Shown in pieces: positions 50,794 to 58,394 of a DNA stretch of 64,000 nt (the stretch's first letter is position 1; the number at the start of each line of letters is the position of its first letter). The translations under genes were made by a program, and so were the position numbers. Origin of the DNA: Rhizobium rhizogenes NBRC 13257 (GTDB lineage Bacteria > Pseudomonadota > Alphaproteobacteria > Rhizobiales > Rhizobiaceae); the NCBI RefSeq assembly GCF_000696095.1, contig NZ_BAYX01000012.1, forward strand, positions 158,722-222,721. The letters are read 5' to 3'. The notes beneath the pieces are model-generated. The model did no database searches and was not told the DNA's origin. It saw only the letters and a program-made list of their open reading frames with translations.

Positions 50794-53700
50794 TTCAGGG
50801 AGAGCCCTTGGCTCTTGGTTTGCCGCAGCGTCTCAGCCTGCCGGAGCGCTTCCGTCGTTCGTTCATAAGCGGCTAGTTGCTGGACCGTCCGCATGGAATT
50901 CCAGGCGGACTGGACCTCGGCCTTCTGGCCGGCCGTCATGCCTGATGTGACGGTCTCGAAAGTCTTGCCATCAGTGTCTTTCGCAGCCAAAGGCAGGAAG
51001 GTCCGTTCCCCGAAACGTTCGGAAACCGCCTTGGCGAAACCTTCGAGTTCTGCTTTCACCATTTTGTCGGCGAGCGCGTATTCCATTCCAGCCGGAAGAT
51101 CGTTGCGATCGATCGCATCACGAACGCGTTCGAGCGTTTGTTTGGCAGACGGTGAGAGCGCCGGGATGTCGACCGAAACCTTGAGCCGGACCGCGCGCTC
51201 CTCCGTCTCATGTTTCAATTCGGCCTCGGCCCGCTCACGAAGGTAACGTTCAAGATTTCGCGCGAGCGCCGGCACATTGGCAATGGCTTTTTCCCGGTCC
51301 TGCTTGTCGCCACGGCTCGCGAGAAGACCGGTCTTGCCCTTGAGCGCGCCAAAGCTCTCTGGCTCGCCGGCAATCCTTGCCAGGGTGGACTGCGCGACCG
51401 ACTGGTCCTTCAACATGGTATCGACATCGATCGCCTTGAAGGCAGCTTCCGGCATCGCGTAGACGAGCTGGAAGCGCATCGAGACGTCCTCCCATTGCGT
51501 CTTGAGGCCGGGATCGGCGGCGAGCTTATCCTCGACAGCCTGGTCGAGCGATTTGGGATAAGTGGTGATGCCTGATACCATGGGCTTGGCCTCCTTGATT
51601 GTGTCCGGGATGGAGTGTTTGTTGCTGCCGCGGACCAATCCGAGTGCCGCACCGATGGCGGCTAGACGGGCGCCGAGGTCGGCGAGTTTCTGTTTTTGCC
51701 GGACGGCCCATTGGAGGCGATCGTGTGCGATCGTGCGGGCGACGTTGACAAGATGAAGGCCCCGCGCTTCCGCGAAGCGCAGCGCTTGGCCGTAGAACGA
51801 CGCCTTCTCGTAATCGAGGGTCGTCTCCTTGGCGTTGCGGCGCGACAGGATCGAGATGAGGCCGCCGGATTTCGCGAAGGAGCGACTACCATAGTAGACG
51901 GCGAGATCCTCACGATGGCGCGTCATGGCCACATAGGTGAGATGCCGGTCCAATGAAAGTGAAGCAAGCACCTTCACCCTGTCGACGGTCGCGCCCTGGC
52001 TCTTGTGGATCGTCGTCGCATAGCCGTGATCGAGATTGTTGTAGAAGCGCTGCTCGATCATAACCTGACGGCGGTGCTCGCCGTCACCAATCTCTGCAAC
52101 GATCCGGCCAGGTGCGGCTTCAAGCACCTTTGCGAGCATGCCGTTCTTAACGCCAAGGCTGCCCTCGTTCTTGAGAAACACGATCTGGTCGCCGGTGGCG
52201 AACATGCGGGTTCCGTCCTCGGTCTTGAACGGTAATCCTTCTGCGACGACGCCGCGTTCGACCAGCTTGGCCCGCGCCATGTCGTTGAGCATTCGGACGT
52301 CGCGGCGGAGGTGTGCGAGGATCAGGCTGGTCTTCGAAGGGTCGTAGTCGCGGTCCCACGCTGCGATCAGGCTCTCGACCGCGTCGTCCTTCAGTCTCAA
52401 ACCAATCATTCGACCATGAGCGGTGTAGGCATCGACAGCCTTGCGGACATTGCCACGCGCGAGATCGAGCGAGGCATCGCGCATCCATTGCTGGCGCTGA
52501 CGATAGATTGTCTCAAGTTCTGCATAGCCGATGCGATCGGCAATGGCGCGGAAGGCGGCACCCGCTTCGATCGGTTGAAGCTGTTCCGGATCGCCGACAA
52601 GGACGAGTTTGGCGCCGGCCTTGGTGACGGCCTCGACCAACAGCGCCATCTGCCGTGACGACACCATGCCGGCCTCGTCCAGCACGAACACGGTCTTGTG
52701 GTCGAGCTGATTGCGACCCTGGTTCCAGCGAAGCTCCCACGACGACAGTGTGCGAGATTGGATGCCCGCTTCCTTTTCCAATCCTTCGGCGGCTTTGCCA
52801 GCCAACGCTCCGCCGACCACACGATAGCCGGCCGCTTCCCACGCCTCGCGGGCAGCCTTCATCATCGTCGTCTTGCCGGCCCCGGCGCGGCCGATGACAG
52901 CGGCAATCCGCGTGGCCCCGGCGACATGCTCGATTGCCGTTCGCTGCTCATCCGACAGACGGGAATGGCGCGCAAAGGTCGCCTGCAGCACCGCCTCACG
53001 GACGCCATGGGAGGTGCTGCCGGAGAGCCAGATCGCGCGATTGGCCATCTCGGCTTCAAGCCGGATCATCTCACGCGTGGTGTACTTCGCAGGTGTCCGA
53101 ATACCTGTCGCAAAATCGATCCGCTCGCGTTCGAGCCGGAGCGCTTCCGGGCTTTGCAGAATGCGGACCATCAGACTTTGGAACAGAGCGACATCGTCGA
53201 TATAGCGATACAACACCTTCGCAACATCGCGTTCGTCGAAGACGCTCTTCTCCCGCGTGATCAGGTCGAGCACGATCTCCGGACGGCGCTGGATGCGGCG
53301 GGCGTTCTCGCTGCGGCGCTCCTCCTGAAGCTCGATGCGTTCGAGTTTGGGGGGCGAGGTCTCCGACTTGTGGTCGGATTGCTCGGCCTTGCGCTCGATG
53401 GCTTTGGCGCCGACGCCGAGGTGAATGGTTGGCTCGAGATCGATACCCTGCTTTTCGAAGGAACGGCCATCGATGCGGATATCCAGGCCGGCAAGCGCCA
53501 GATGTTTGTTCTGGCAGGCAAACCAGCCGTCGCGAAACGCATTGAAATCCTCAGTGCTACCGGCCCACAGCTGATAGATGATTTTGCCGGCATCATTTCG
53601 GATTGGCTTGCCATCCGGGCCGAGCACCGCGACCTTCTTCGAACCGAAACCGTCTTCGGTCAGCGGGCGCAATGTGGTCATGAGGTGGACGTGAGGATTG

Positions 53701-54116
53701 CCGGGGGCGTCGTGATAGACCCAGTCCGCGACCATCCCCTGCGCGGTGATGTGGCCCGCCACAAAGTCGCGCATGAGCGCGATGTTCTGCTCGGCCGTCA
53801 GCTCGAGCGGCAGGGCGATGGTGACGTCCTTGGCGAGCTGCGCGTCGGATCGCTTCTCGAAGCCCTCCACTTTGTTCCAGAAGGCCTCGGAGGCCCCGGC
53901 GACCGAGCGATCGGCAATCATCGAACGTAGCCATTCGGGCGAGTCTGCCGGAATGACGAACTCCTCGTGCAGGAGGCCTTGCTTGCGGGTGTAGTCGATC
54001 GTCCGGGCTTCGCGCTCGAACTCCATCTTGGCGCAGTGCCGGTAGGCCGCCGACAGCACAGCGCTGCGGCCGGAGCCACGCGCGACGACGCTGACGGAGA
54101 AGTGAGGGACGGCCAC
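50790..54116 (-). CDS. traA: Conjugal relaxase/helicase TraA
   Basis: 1108 residues from GTG 54116 (GGGAGAG upstream). The N-terminal MobQ relaxase domain (HFSVSVVARGSGRSAVLSAA) has the metal-binding GNPHVHLMTTLRPL. The central RecD-like helicase has Walker A VIGRAGAGKTTMMKAA, VFVLDEAGMVSSRQMALL, LVGDPEQLQPIEAGAAF and HKSQGATVDRV. A long C-terminal helical region follows. TraA nicks oriT, located about 75-100 bp upstream of its start, and unwinds the strand for transfer. First gene of traAFBH; TraR control is expected. Confidence 0.96.
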   Translation of the reverse strand: MAVPHFSVSVVARGSGRSAVLSAAYRHCAKMEFEREARTIDYTRKQGLLHEEFVIPADSPEWLRSMIADRSVAGASEAFWNKVEGFEKRSDAQLAKDVTIALPLELTAEQNIALMRDFVAGHITAQGMVADWVYHDAPGNPHVHLMTTLRPLTEDGFGSKKVAVLGPDGKPIRNDAGKIIYQLWAGSTEDFNAFRDGWFACQNKHLALAGLDIRIDGRSFEKQGIDLEPTIHLGVGAKAIERKAEQSDHKSETSPPKLERIELQEERRSENARRIQRRPEIVLDLITREKSVFDERDVAKVLYRYIDDVALFQSLMVRILQSPEALRLERERIDFATGIRTPAKYTTREMIRLEAEMANRAIWLSGSTSHGVREAVLQATFARHSRLSDEQRTAIEHVAGATRIAAVIGRAGAGKTTMMKAAREAWEAAGYRVVGGALAGKAAEGLEKEAGIQSRTLSSWELRWNQGRNQLDHKTVFVLDEAGMVSSRQMALLVEAVTKAGAKLVLVGDPEQLQPIEAGAAFRAIADRIGYAELETIYRQRQQWMRDASLDLARGNVRKAVDAYTAHGRMIGLRLKDDAVESLIAAWDRDYDPSKTSLILAHLRRDVRMLNDMARAKLVERGVVAEGLPFKTEDGTRMFATGDQIVFLKNEGSLGVKNGMLAKVLEAAPGRIVAEIGDGEHRRQVMIEQRFYNNLDHGYATTIHKSQGATVDRVKVLASLSLDRHLTYVAMTRHREDLAVYYGSRSFAKSGGLISILSRRNAKETTLDYEKASFYGQALRFAEARGLHLVNVARTIAHDRLQWAVRQKQKLADLGARLAAIGAALGLVRGSNKHSIPDTIKEAKPMVSGITTYPKSLDQAVEDKLAADPGLKTQWEDVSMRFQLVYAMPEAAFKAIDVDTMLKDQSVAQSTLARIAGEPESFGALKGKTGLLASRGDKQDREKAIANVPALARNLERYLRERAEAELKHETEERAVRLKVSVDIPALSPSAKQTLERVRDAIDRNDLPAGMEYALADKMVKAELEGFAKAVSERFGERTFLPLAAKDTDGKTFETVTSGMTAGQKAEVQSAWNSMRTVQQLAAYERTTEALRQAETLRQTKSQGLSLK

Positions 54117-54190
54117 GGCGGAGTTCTCTCCCGGTTGCGAACGAAATCAAATGGTTCGTCGGGAGCGGCGGTCCCACCAGGCTCTCTCAG

Positions 54191-54228
54191 CAACACGTCG
54201 AGCCAGCGACGTATAATTGCGCCCTTGG
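54191..54228. other. oriT (nick region) of the conjugation system
   Basis: Between traA and traC, ACGTCG (54195-54200) and CGACGT (54207-54212) form an inverted repeat. It is directly followed by TATAATTGCGCCCTTGG (54212-54228), which matches the RSF1010/Ti-type nick region (TAAGTGCGCCC in RSF1010). TraA, a MobQ relaxase, should cut here. CGCCCTTGG recurs at about 54270. Position and sequence agree with the oriT of other traA-traC plasmids. Confidence 0.8.
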
Positions 54229-54281
54229 AAGCCGCTCCTTCGGATCGGCCGGGATCATCCAGCAAAGCATCGCCCTTGGCG

Positions 54282-54299
54282 ATTGTAGGATTCACAGTA
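54282..54299 (+). promoter_or_regulatory. Candidate tra box in the traA-traC divergent region
   Basis: ATTGTAGGATTCACAGTA contains the same nine-base core TTGTAGGAT as the dyad upstream of traI. It lies about 75 bp before traC and could serve TraR for both divergent operons. Symmetry is weaker than at traI, so this rests mainly on the shared core and location. Confidence 0.4.
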
Positions 54300-54370
54300 G
54301 TGCGTTCCGCACTCTCTTCCGAAAAACTGGGTTCGAAAGACAAGCTTTCTCACCCAGGAGACGATCGGAC

Positions 54371-54667
54371 ATGAAGAAGCCATCCTCGAAAATCCGCGAC
54401 GAAATCGCCAAGCTGCAGGAACAGCTCAAGATCGCCGAGACAAGGGAAGCCGAGCGGATCGGCAAGATCGCGCTCAAGGCGGGCCTTGGCGAGATCGAAA
54501 TCGACGAGGCGGAACTTCAGGCAGCGTTTGAGCAACTGACCAAGCGATTTCGCGGAGGGCATGGCGCTACGACCGGAGGGAAGAAGGCCGCCGGCGACAG
54601 CAGCGGACAAGCGTCGACCGCAGCGGACGCGTCTGGCGCGGGCGCGGGCAGCGCTGGCGAGGCTTGA
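54371..54667 (+). CDS. traC: Conjugal transfer protein TraC
   Basis: 98 residues: MKKPSSKIRDEIAKLQEQLK, a coiled coil, then IGKIALKAGLGEIEIDEAEL and LTKRFRG, and a Gly/Ala/Ser-rich disordered tail. Ti-type TraC works in DNA processing, probably as a relaxosome accessory that helps TraA at oriT. First gene of traCDG. Its stop lies 4 bp before the traD start. Confidence 0.92.
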   Translation: MKKPSSKIRDEIAKLQEQLKIAETREAERIGKIALKAGLGEIEIDEAELQAAFEQLTKRFRGGHGATTGGKKAAGDSSGQASTAADASGAGAGSAGEA

Positions 54668-54671
54668 GCGC

Positions 54672-54887
54672 ATGGCGAGGACGATGACATCCGACACCCG
54701 CAAAAAGGACACGCGCGAAAAGATCGAGCTCGGCGGGCTGATCGTCAAAGCCGGGCTGCGCTACGAGAAGCGCGCGCTGTTGCTGGGCGTGCTTCTCGAT
54801 GCCGCCCGCCGGATCAAAGGCGACGAGGGCGAGCGGTCCAGGCTGACCGCAATCGGCGTGGAGGCCTTCGGCAATGACGATCAATAG
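54672..54887 (+). CDS. traD: Conjugal transfer protein TraD
   Basis: 71 residues from ATG 54672, as in other Ti-type TraD: TRKKDTREKIELGGLIVKAG, LRYEKRALLLGVLLDAARRI. The longer open frame upstream overlaps traC and is not used. A small basic protein of the Dtr system with unclear role. Overlaps traG by 14 bp. Confidence 0.93.
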   Translation: MARTMTSDTRKKDTREKIELGGLIVKAGLRYEKRALLLGVLLDAARRIKGDEGERSRLTAIGVEAFGNDDQ

Positions 54888-56802
54888 GATTGCGCTCGTC
54901 GTCGTGCCAGGGACGCTGATGATCCTGGTCGTCATCGGAATGACCGGGATCGAGCAGTGGCTTTCAGGCTTCGGAAAAACCGAGGCCGCGCAACTGGCAT
55001 GGGGACGGGCGGGAATCGCCTTGCCCTATGGTGCCAGTGCGGCGATCGGAATTCTGTTCCTGTTCGCGAGCGCCGGCTCGATCAACATCAAGCAGGCAGG
55101 TTGGGGTGTCCTTGCCGGATGCAGCGGGACGATCCTGATCGCGGCTACACGCGAAACGATGCGCCTTGCCGCTTTCTCGAAGGCGTTTAACGCCGACAAG
55201 TCGGTCTTGGCCTATCTCGATCCAGCAACGGCGATCGGAGCGGGCGTACTACTCATGTGTGCCTGCTTCGCACTCCGCGTTGTGCTCATCGGCAATGCGG
55301 CGTTCGCACGGGCCGAGCCGAAACGCATTCAGGGCAAGCGGGCGCTCCATGGCGAAGCGGATTGGATGAAACTGACGGAAGCGGCGAAGTTGTTTCCCGA
55401 TGCTGGTGGCATCGTGATCGGTGAGCGCTATCGGGTCGACAAAGACAGTGCCGGGAGCCAAGCGTTTCGAGCCGATAGCGCCGAGACGTGGGGCGCCGGC
55501 GGTAAGTCGCCGTTGCTGTGCTTCGATGGCTCTTTCGGTTCGTCGCACGGGATCGTCTTTGCCGGTTCCGGCGGTTTCAAGACGACGTCGGTGACGATCC
55601 CGACGGCACTCAAATGGGGCAACACGCTGATCGTGCTCGATCCATCGAACGAGGTCGCACCCATGGTCTCCGCGCATCGCGGCGGAGCAGGAAGAGACGT
55701 GTTCGTCCTCGACCCAAGGAAGCCGGACGTCGGCTTCAACGTCCTGGACTGGGTCGGCCGTTTCGGCGGAACGAAGGAAGAGGATATCGCCTCCGTCGCG
55801 TCATGGATCATGAGCGACAGCGGCGGCGCGCGCGGCGTCCGTGACGACTTCTTTCGAGCATCGGCGCTGCAGTTGCTCACGGCGCTCATCGCCGACGTCT
55901 GCCTGTCCGGTCACACGGATGAGACGGAGCAGACGCTTCGGCAGGTGCGCATGAATCTTTCGGAGCCGGAGCCGACATTGCGCAAGCGGCTGCAAGACAT
56001 CTACGACAATTCGGGCTCGGATTTCGTGAAGGAGAACGTCGCCGCCTTCGTCAACATGACGCCGGAAACCTTCTCCGGCGTCTATGCCAATGCGGTCAAG
56101 GAAACGCACTGGCTTTCCTATCCGAACTATGCCGCCCTCGTGTCGGGAAAGAAATTCTCGACCAGCGATATCGCCGCGGGAAACACCGACGTCTTCATCA
56201 ACATCGACCTCAAGACGTTGGAGACCCATTCGGGTCTTGCGCGAGTCATCATCGGCTCGTTCCTGAATGCGATTTACAATTGCGACGGACAGCTCAATGG
56301 GCGCGCGCTGTTTCTACTCGATGAGGTCGCGCGCCTCGGCTACATGCGGATCATCGAGACCGCGCGCGACGCCGGCCGCAAATACGGGATTACGCTGACG
56401 ATGATTTATCAGTCGATCGGCCAGATGCGTGAGACCTATGGCGGCCGGGACGCAGCAAGCAAATGGTTTGAGAGTGCCAGCTGGATTTCGTTCGCCGCGA
56501 TCAACGATCCGGAGACTGCCGAGTACATATCGAAACGCTGCGGCATGACCACGGTCGAGATCGACCAGGTCAGCCGCAGTTTCCAAGCGAAAGGGTCGTC
56601 ACGAACGCGCTCGAAGCAGCTCGCGGCTCGACCGCTGATTCAGCCGCACGAAGTCCTACGCATGCGGGCGGACGAACAGATCGTCTTCACAGCCGGCAAT
56701 GCGCCGCTCAGATGCGGCCGGGCCATCTGGTTCCGGCGGGTTGATATGAGGGCCTGCGTCGGCGACAACCGGTTTCATGCGATCGGCGGAAGGGGGAAGT
56801 AA
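54874..56802 (+). CDS. traG: Type IV coupling protein TraG
   Basis: 642 residues, VirD4-family. Two or more N-terminal spans (IALVVVPGTLMILVVIGMTG, LPYGASAAIGILFLFASAGS) precede the ATPase with Walker A GSGGFKTTSV, LIVLDPSNEVAP, Walker B RALFLLDEVARLGYM and the conserved TMIYQSIGQM. It docks the TraA-DNA complex to the Trb channel. An F-box effector of the VirF type would normally use VirD4, not TraG. Confidence 0.96.
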   Translation: MTINRIALVVVPGTLMILVVIGMTGIEQWLSGFGKTEAAQLAWGRAGIALPYGASAAIGILFLFASAGSINIKQAGWGVLAGCSGTILIAATRETMRLAAFSKAFNADKSVLAYLDPATAIGAGVLLMCACFALRVVLIGNAAFARAEPKRIQGKRALHGEADWMKLTEAAKLFPDAGGIVIGERYRVDKDSAGSQAFRADSAETWGAGGKSPLLCFDGSFGSSHGIVFAGSGGFKTTSVTIPTALKWGNTLIVLDPSNEVAPMVSAHRGGAGRDVFVLDPRKPDVGFNVLDWVGRFGGTKEEDIASVASWIMSDSGGARGVRDDFFRASALQLLTALIADVCLSGHTDETEQTLRQVRMNLSEPEPTLRKRLQDIYDNSGSDFVKENVAAFVNMTPETFSGVYANAVKETHWLSYPNYAALVSGKKFSTSDIAAGNTDVFINIDLKTLETHSGLARVIIGSFLNAIYNCDGQLNGRALFLLDEVARLGYMRIIETARDAGRKYGITLTMIYQSIGQMRETYGGRDAASKWFESASWISFAAINDPETAEYISKRCGMTTVEIDQVSRSFQAKGSSRTRSKQLAARPLIQPHEVLRMRADEQIVFTAGNAPLRCGRAIWFRRVDMRACVGDNRFHAIGGRGK

Positions 56803-56880
56803 GCTTCGAATTCGACGCCTTCGGTAAAGGCCGATGTAACCAGACCGATTGTAAGATCTGCCGGCGAAGGGGGATAAAGC

Positions 56881-57471
56881 TTGGCGCAAAAGAACGTCAT
56901 ACCGTTCAGGAGAAATCGGAAGGTCGCGAACGATCGTCACGGCATCAAGGCGTCGCGGCCGACGTCACGTCCTCACCGTTCCCATCGCGGGAAAGGCATT
57001 CCGACCGTGATTGTCTGGGCCGTGGTGATCGGCGCCGCCGGCTGGCTGTACCTTGATCGCAATGGTCATCTCGATAGCGCTTCTGCTTTCGTCAGACCGC
57101 CTGCGCAAGATGGCCTATCAGCGTCGTTCGTGCTGTGCGGCGACAGCCATCGGACGAACTGCGTCGTCGATGGCGACACCTTCTGGTTCGACGGCCAGAA
57201 AATCCGCATCGCCGACATCGATACGCCTGAACTGAGCCCGCCCCGCTGCGAGGCTGAACGGATCAAAGGTGAGGCGGCAAAGTCGCGACTGCTCACGCTA
57301 CTCAACGCTGGAAAATTCTCGCTGGCGGCCGTGTTCCGTGACGAAGACAAATATGGACGCAAACTCCGAACCGTCTCTCGCGCAGGCAATTCGTTGGGCG
57401 ATGTTTTGATCGAGGAAGGCCTCGCCCGATCGTGGGATGGCGCGCAACACGGATGGTGCGGGAGCCTTTGA
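56881..57471 (+). CDS. Thermonuclease-like (SNase-fold) membrane-anchored nuclease
   Basis: 196 residues from a TTG start (GGGGGATAAAGC upstream). A basic N-terminus (RRNRKVANDRHGIKASRPTS) and one span (IPTVIVWAVVIGAAGWLYL) put the domain in the periplasm. The staphylococcal-nuclease core has CVVDGDTFWFDGQKIRIADI with Asp, DTPEL, and YGRKLRTV with the active-site Arg. Two Cys pairs are possible. Homologues commonly follow traG on rhizobial plasmids; the role (DNA entry processing or degradation) is unknown. Confidence 0.85.
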   Translation: MAQKNVIPFRRNRKVANDRHGIKASRPTSRPHRSHRGKGIPTVIVWAVVIGAAGWLYLDRNGHLDSASAFVRPPAQDGLSASFVLCGDSHRTNCVVDGDTFWFDGQKIRIADIDTPELSPPRCEAERIKGEAAKSRLLTLLNAGKFSLAAVFRDEDKYGRKLRTVSRAGNSLGDVLIEEGLARSWDGAQHGWCGSL

Positions 57472-57758
57472 CAGCTATCATAGTTTCTCGCACGGGAGGG
57501 GGATTGAGGAAAAGGCGGAGTTCGGCAGTGAATACCACCGGCCGAGGGGAGTTCGCACCCGCTTCGCGCCGGTTGCGGTCATTGAAACGGCAAACGGAAC
57601 CGCTATTGTCAACCCCTCAGGAAATGCATCAGTAGTCCGCTCGGGAACGGGAGGAGGGAACGCCTTCCTTCATGGGGTAAGTTCGAGGGGGTGGCAGAGC
57701 CACTCTCATAGCCGCTCCCGCCGGTCGATCCGGAAGGAACGGCTCACACGAGAGGCAA
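57472..57758. other. Gene-free stretch
   Basis: No gene supported. A plus-strand frame is open (57437 onward), but it has no ribosome binding site, overlaps the nuclease 3' end and has a low-complexity, shadow-like composition. Confidence 0.35.
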
Positions 57759-57788
57759 AGACCAGAGGCGGAACGCCGCCTCTGGTCT
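57759..57788 (-). terminator. 13-bp stem-loop behind the 105-residue protein gene
   Basis: AGACCAGAGGCGG (57759-57771), loop AACG, and its exact reverse complement (57776-57788). It begins 6 bp beyond the stop codon of the minus-strand gene. Only a short T-run (TTTG) follows in the minus direction, so it may stop transcription from both sides inefficiently. Confidence 0.6.
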
Positions 57789-57793
57789 CGACC

Positions 57794-58111
57794 TCAATCC
57801 TCGCTCGGGTCGAAAAGCTCCTTGTCCTCAAGGCCGATATGCCATCGTTTGTCAGACCACCGGGAGGGGAGGTAGATCTCATCGCCGCCGAAGTGCGCGA
57901 TGATGATCTTGTCTCCCTCGTGGAACAAACCGAAATCGACCTTGTTGTCGATCGCCAAAAGCAGCGCCGCAGACAGAAATTCGCGCGAGATTTCCTTGGG
58001 GAGATGAACTTCAGCGTCGAAACTGCTGCGCAAATGTTCAATCCCGGTCGGCTGTTGATCTGCCAGTTTCCGCTCTTCGCTAACCGGCTGTGTGATGTGA
58101 TGCTGTGTCAT
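57794..58111 (-). CDS. Small conserved-looking protein of unknown function
   Basis: 105 residues from ATG 58111 with AAGGAG; the longer open frame upstream has no such site. It has a polar N-terminus, then a compact folded part (KEISREFLSAALLLAIDNKV, DFGLFHEGDKIIIAHFGGDE, IYLPSRWSDKRWHIGL). No family recognised. A strong stem-loop follows its stop. It is downstream of the chemoreceptor gene on the same strand, but 280 bp away. Confidence 0.65.
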   Translation of the reverse strand: MTQHHITQPVSEERKLADQQPTGIEHLRSSFDAEVHLPKEISREFLSAALLLAIDNKVDFGLFHEGDKIIIAHFGGDEIYLPSRWSDKRWHIGLEDKELFDPSED

Positions 58112-58317
58112 CAGGGTCTCCTTTTCGTTTTCTGACGAAAGGGGTCCGCACCGTAGTCCGTGAGGGGTCAGGGACCGCGGAACGCGGCCGCCCTGCGGCG
58201 AGCGGAGGAACCGACTTTCTCTGTGCCGCTTGCGGCGCTGGGAAAATTGGAGGGGGCCGCGATGTCCTTGACGCCGGAACGGCGGGTGCAAGATAGGACG
58301 TCAGGGAGAGATAGGAC

Positions 58318-58337
58318 CGCGTCCTGAAAAGGACGCG
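58318..58337. terminator. 8-bp stem with GAAA loop behind the chemoreceptor gene
   Basis: CGCGTCCT (58318-58325), loop GAAA, then AGGACGCG (58330-58337). It lies 57 bp after the chemoreceptor stop. A GC-rich, tetraloop-capped hairpin fits a transcript 3' end, but no T-run follows, so this may be RNA stabilisation and not termination. Confidence 0.4.
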
Positions 58338-58394
58338 ACCGCTTGCCAGCTCCGATGGCCAAAAGACCTTCCGTCAATCCACCGTCAGCTCCGC

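Noticed and set aside
57437..58135. 232-codon plus-strand frame after the thermonuclease
   Set aside because: Overlaps both the nuclease end and the opposite small gene, contains a terminator hairpin, and has low-complexity composition.
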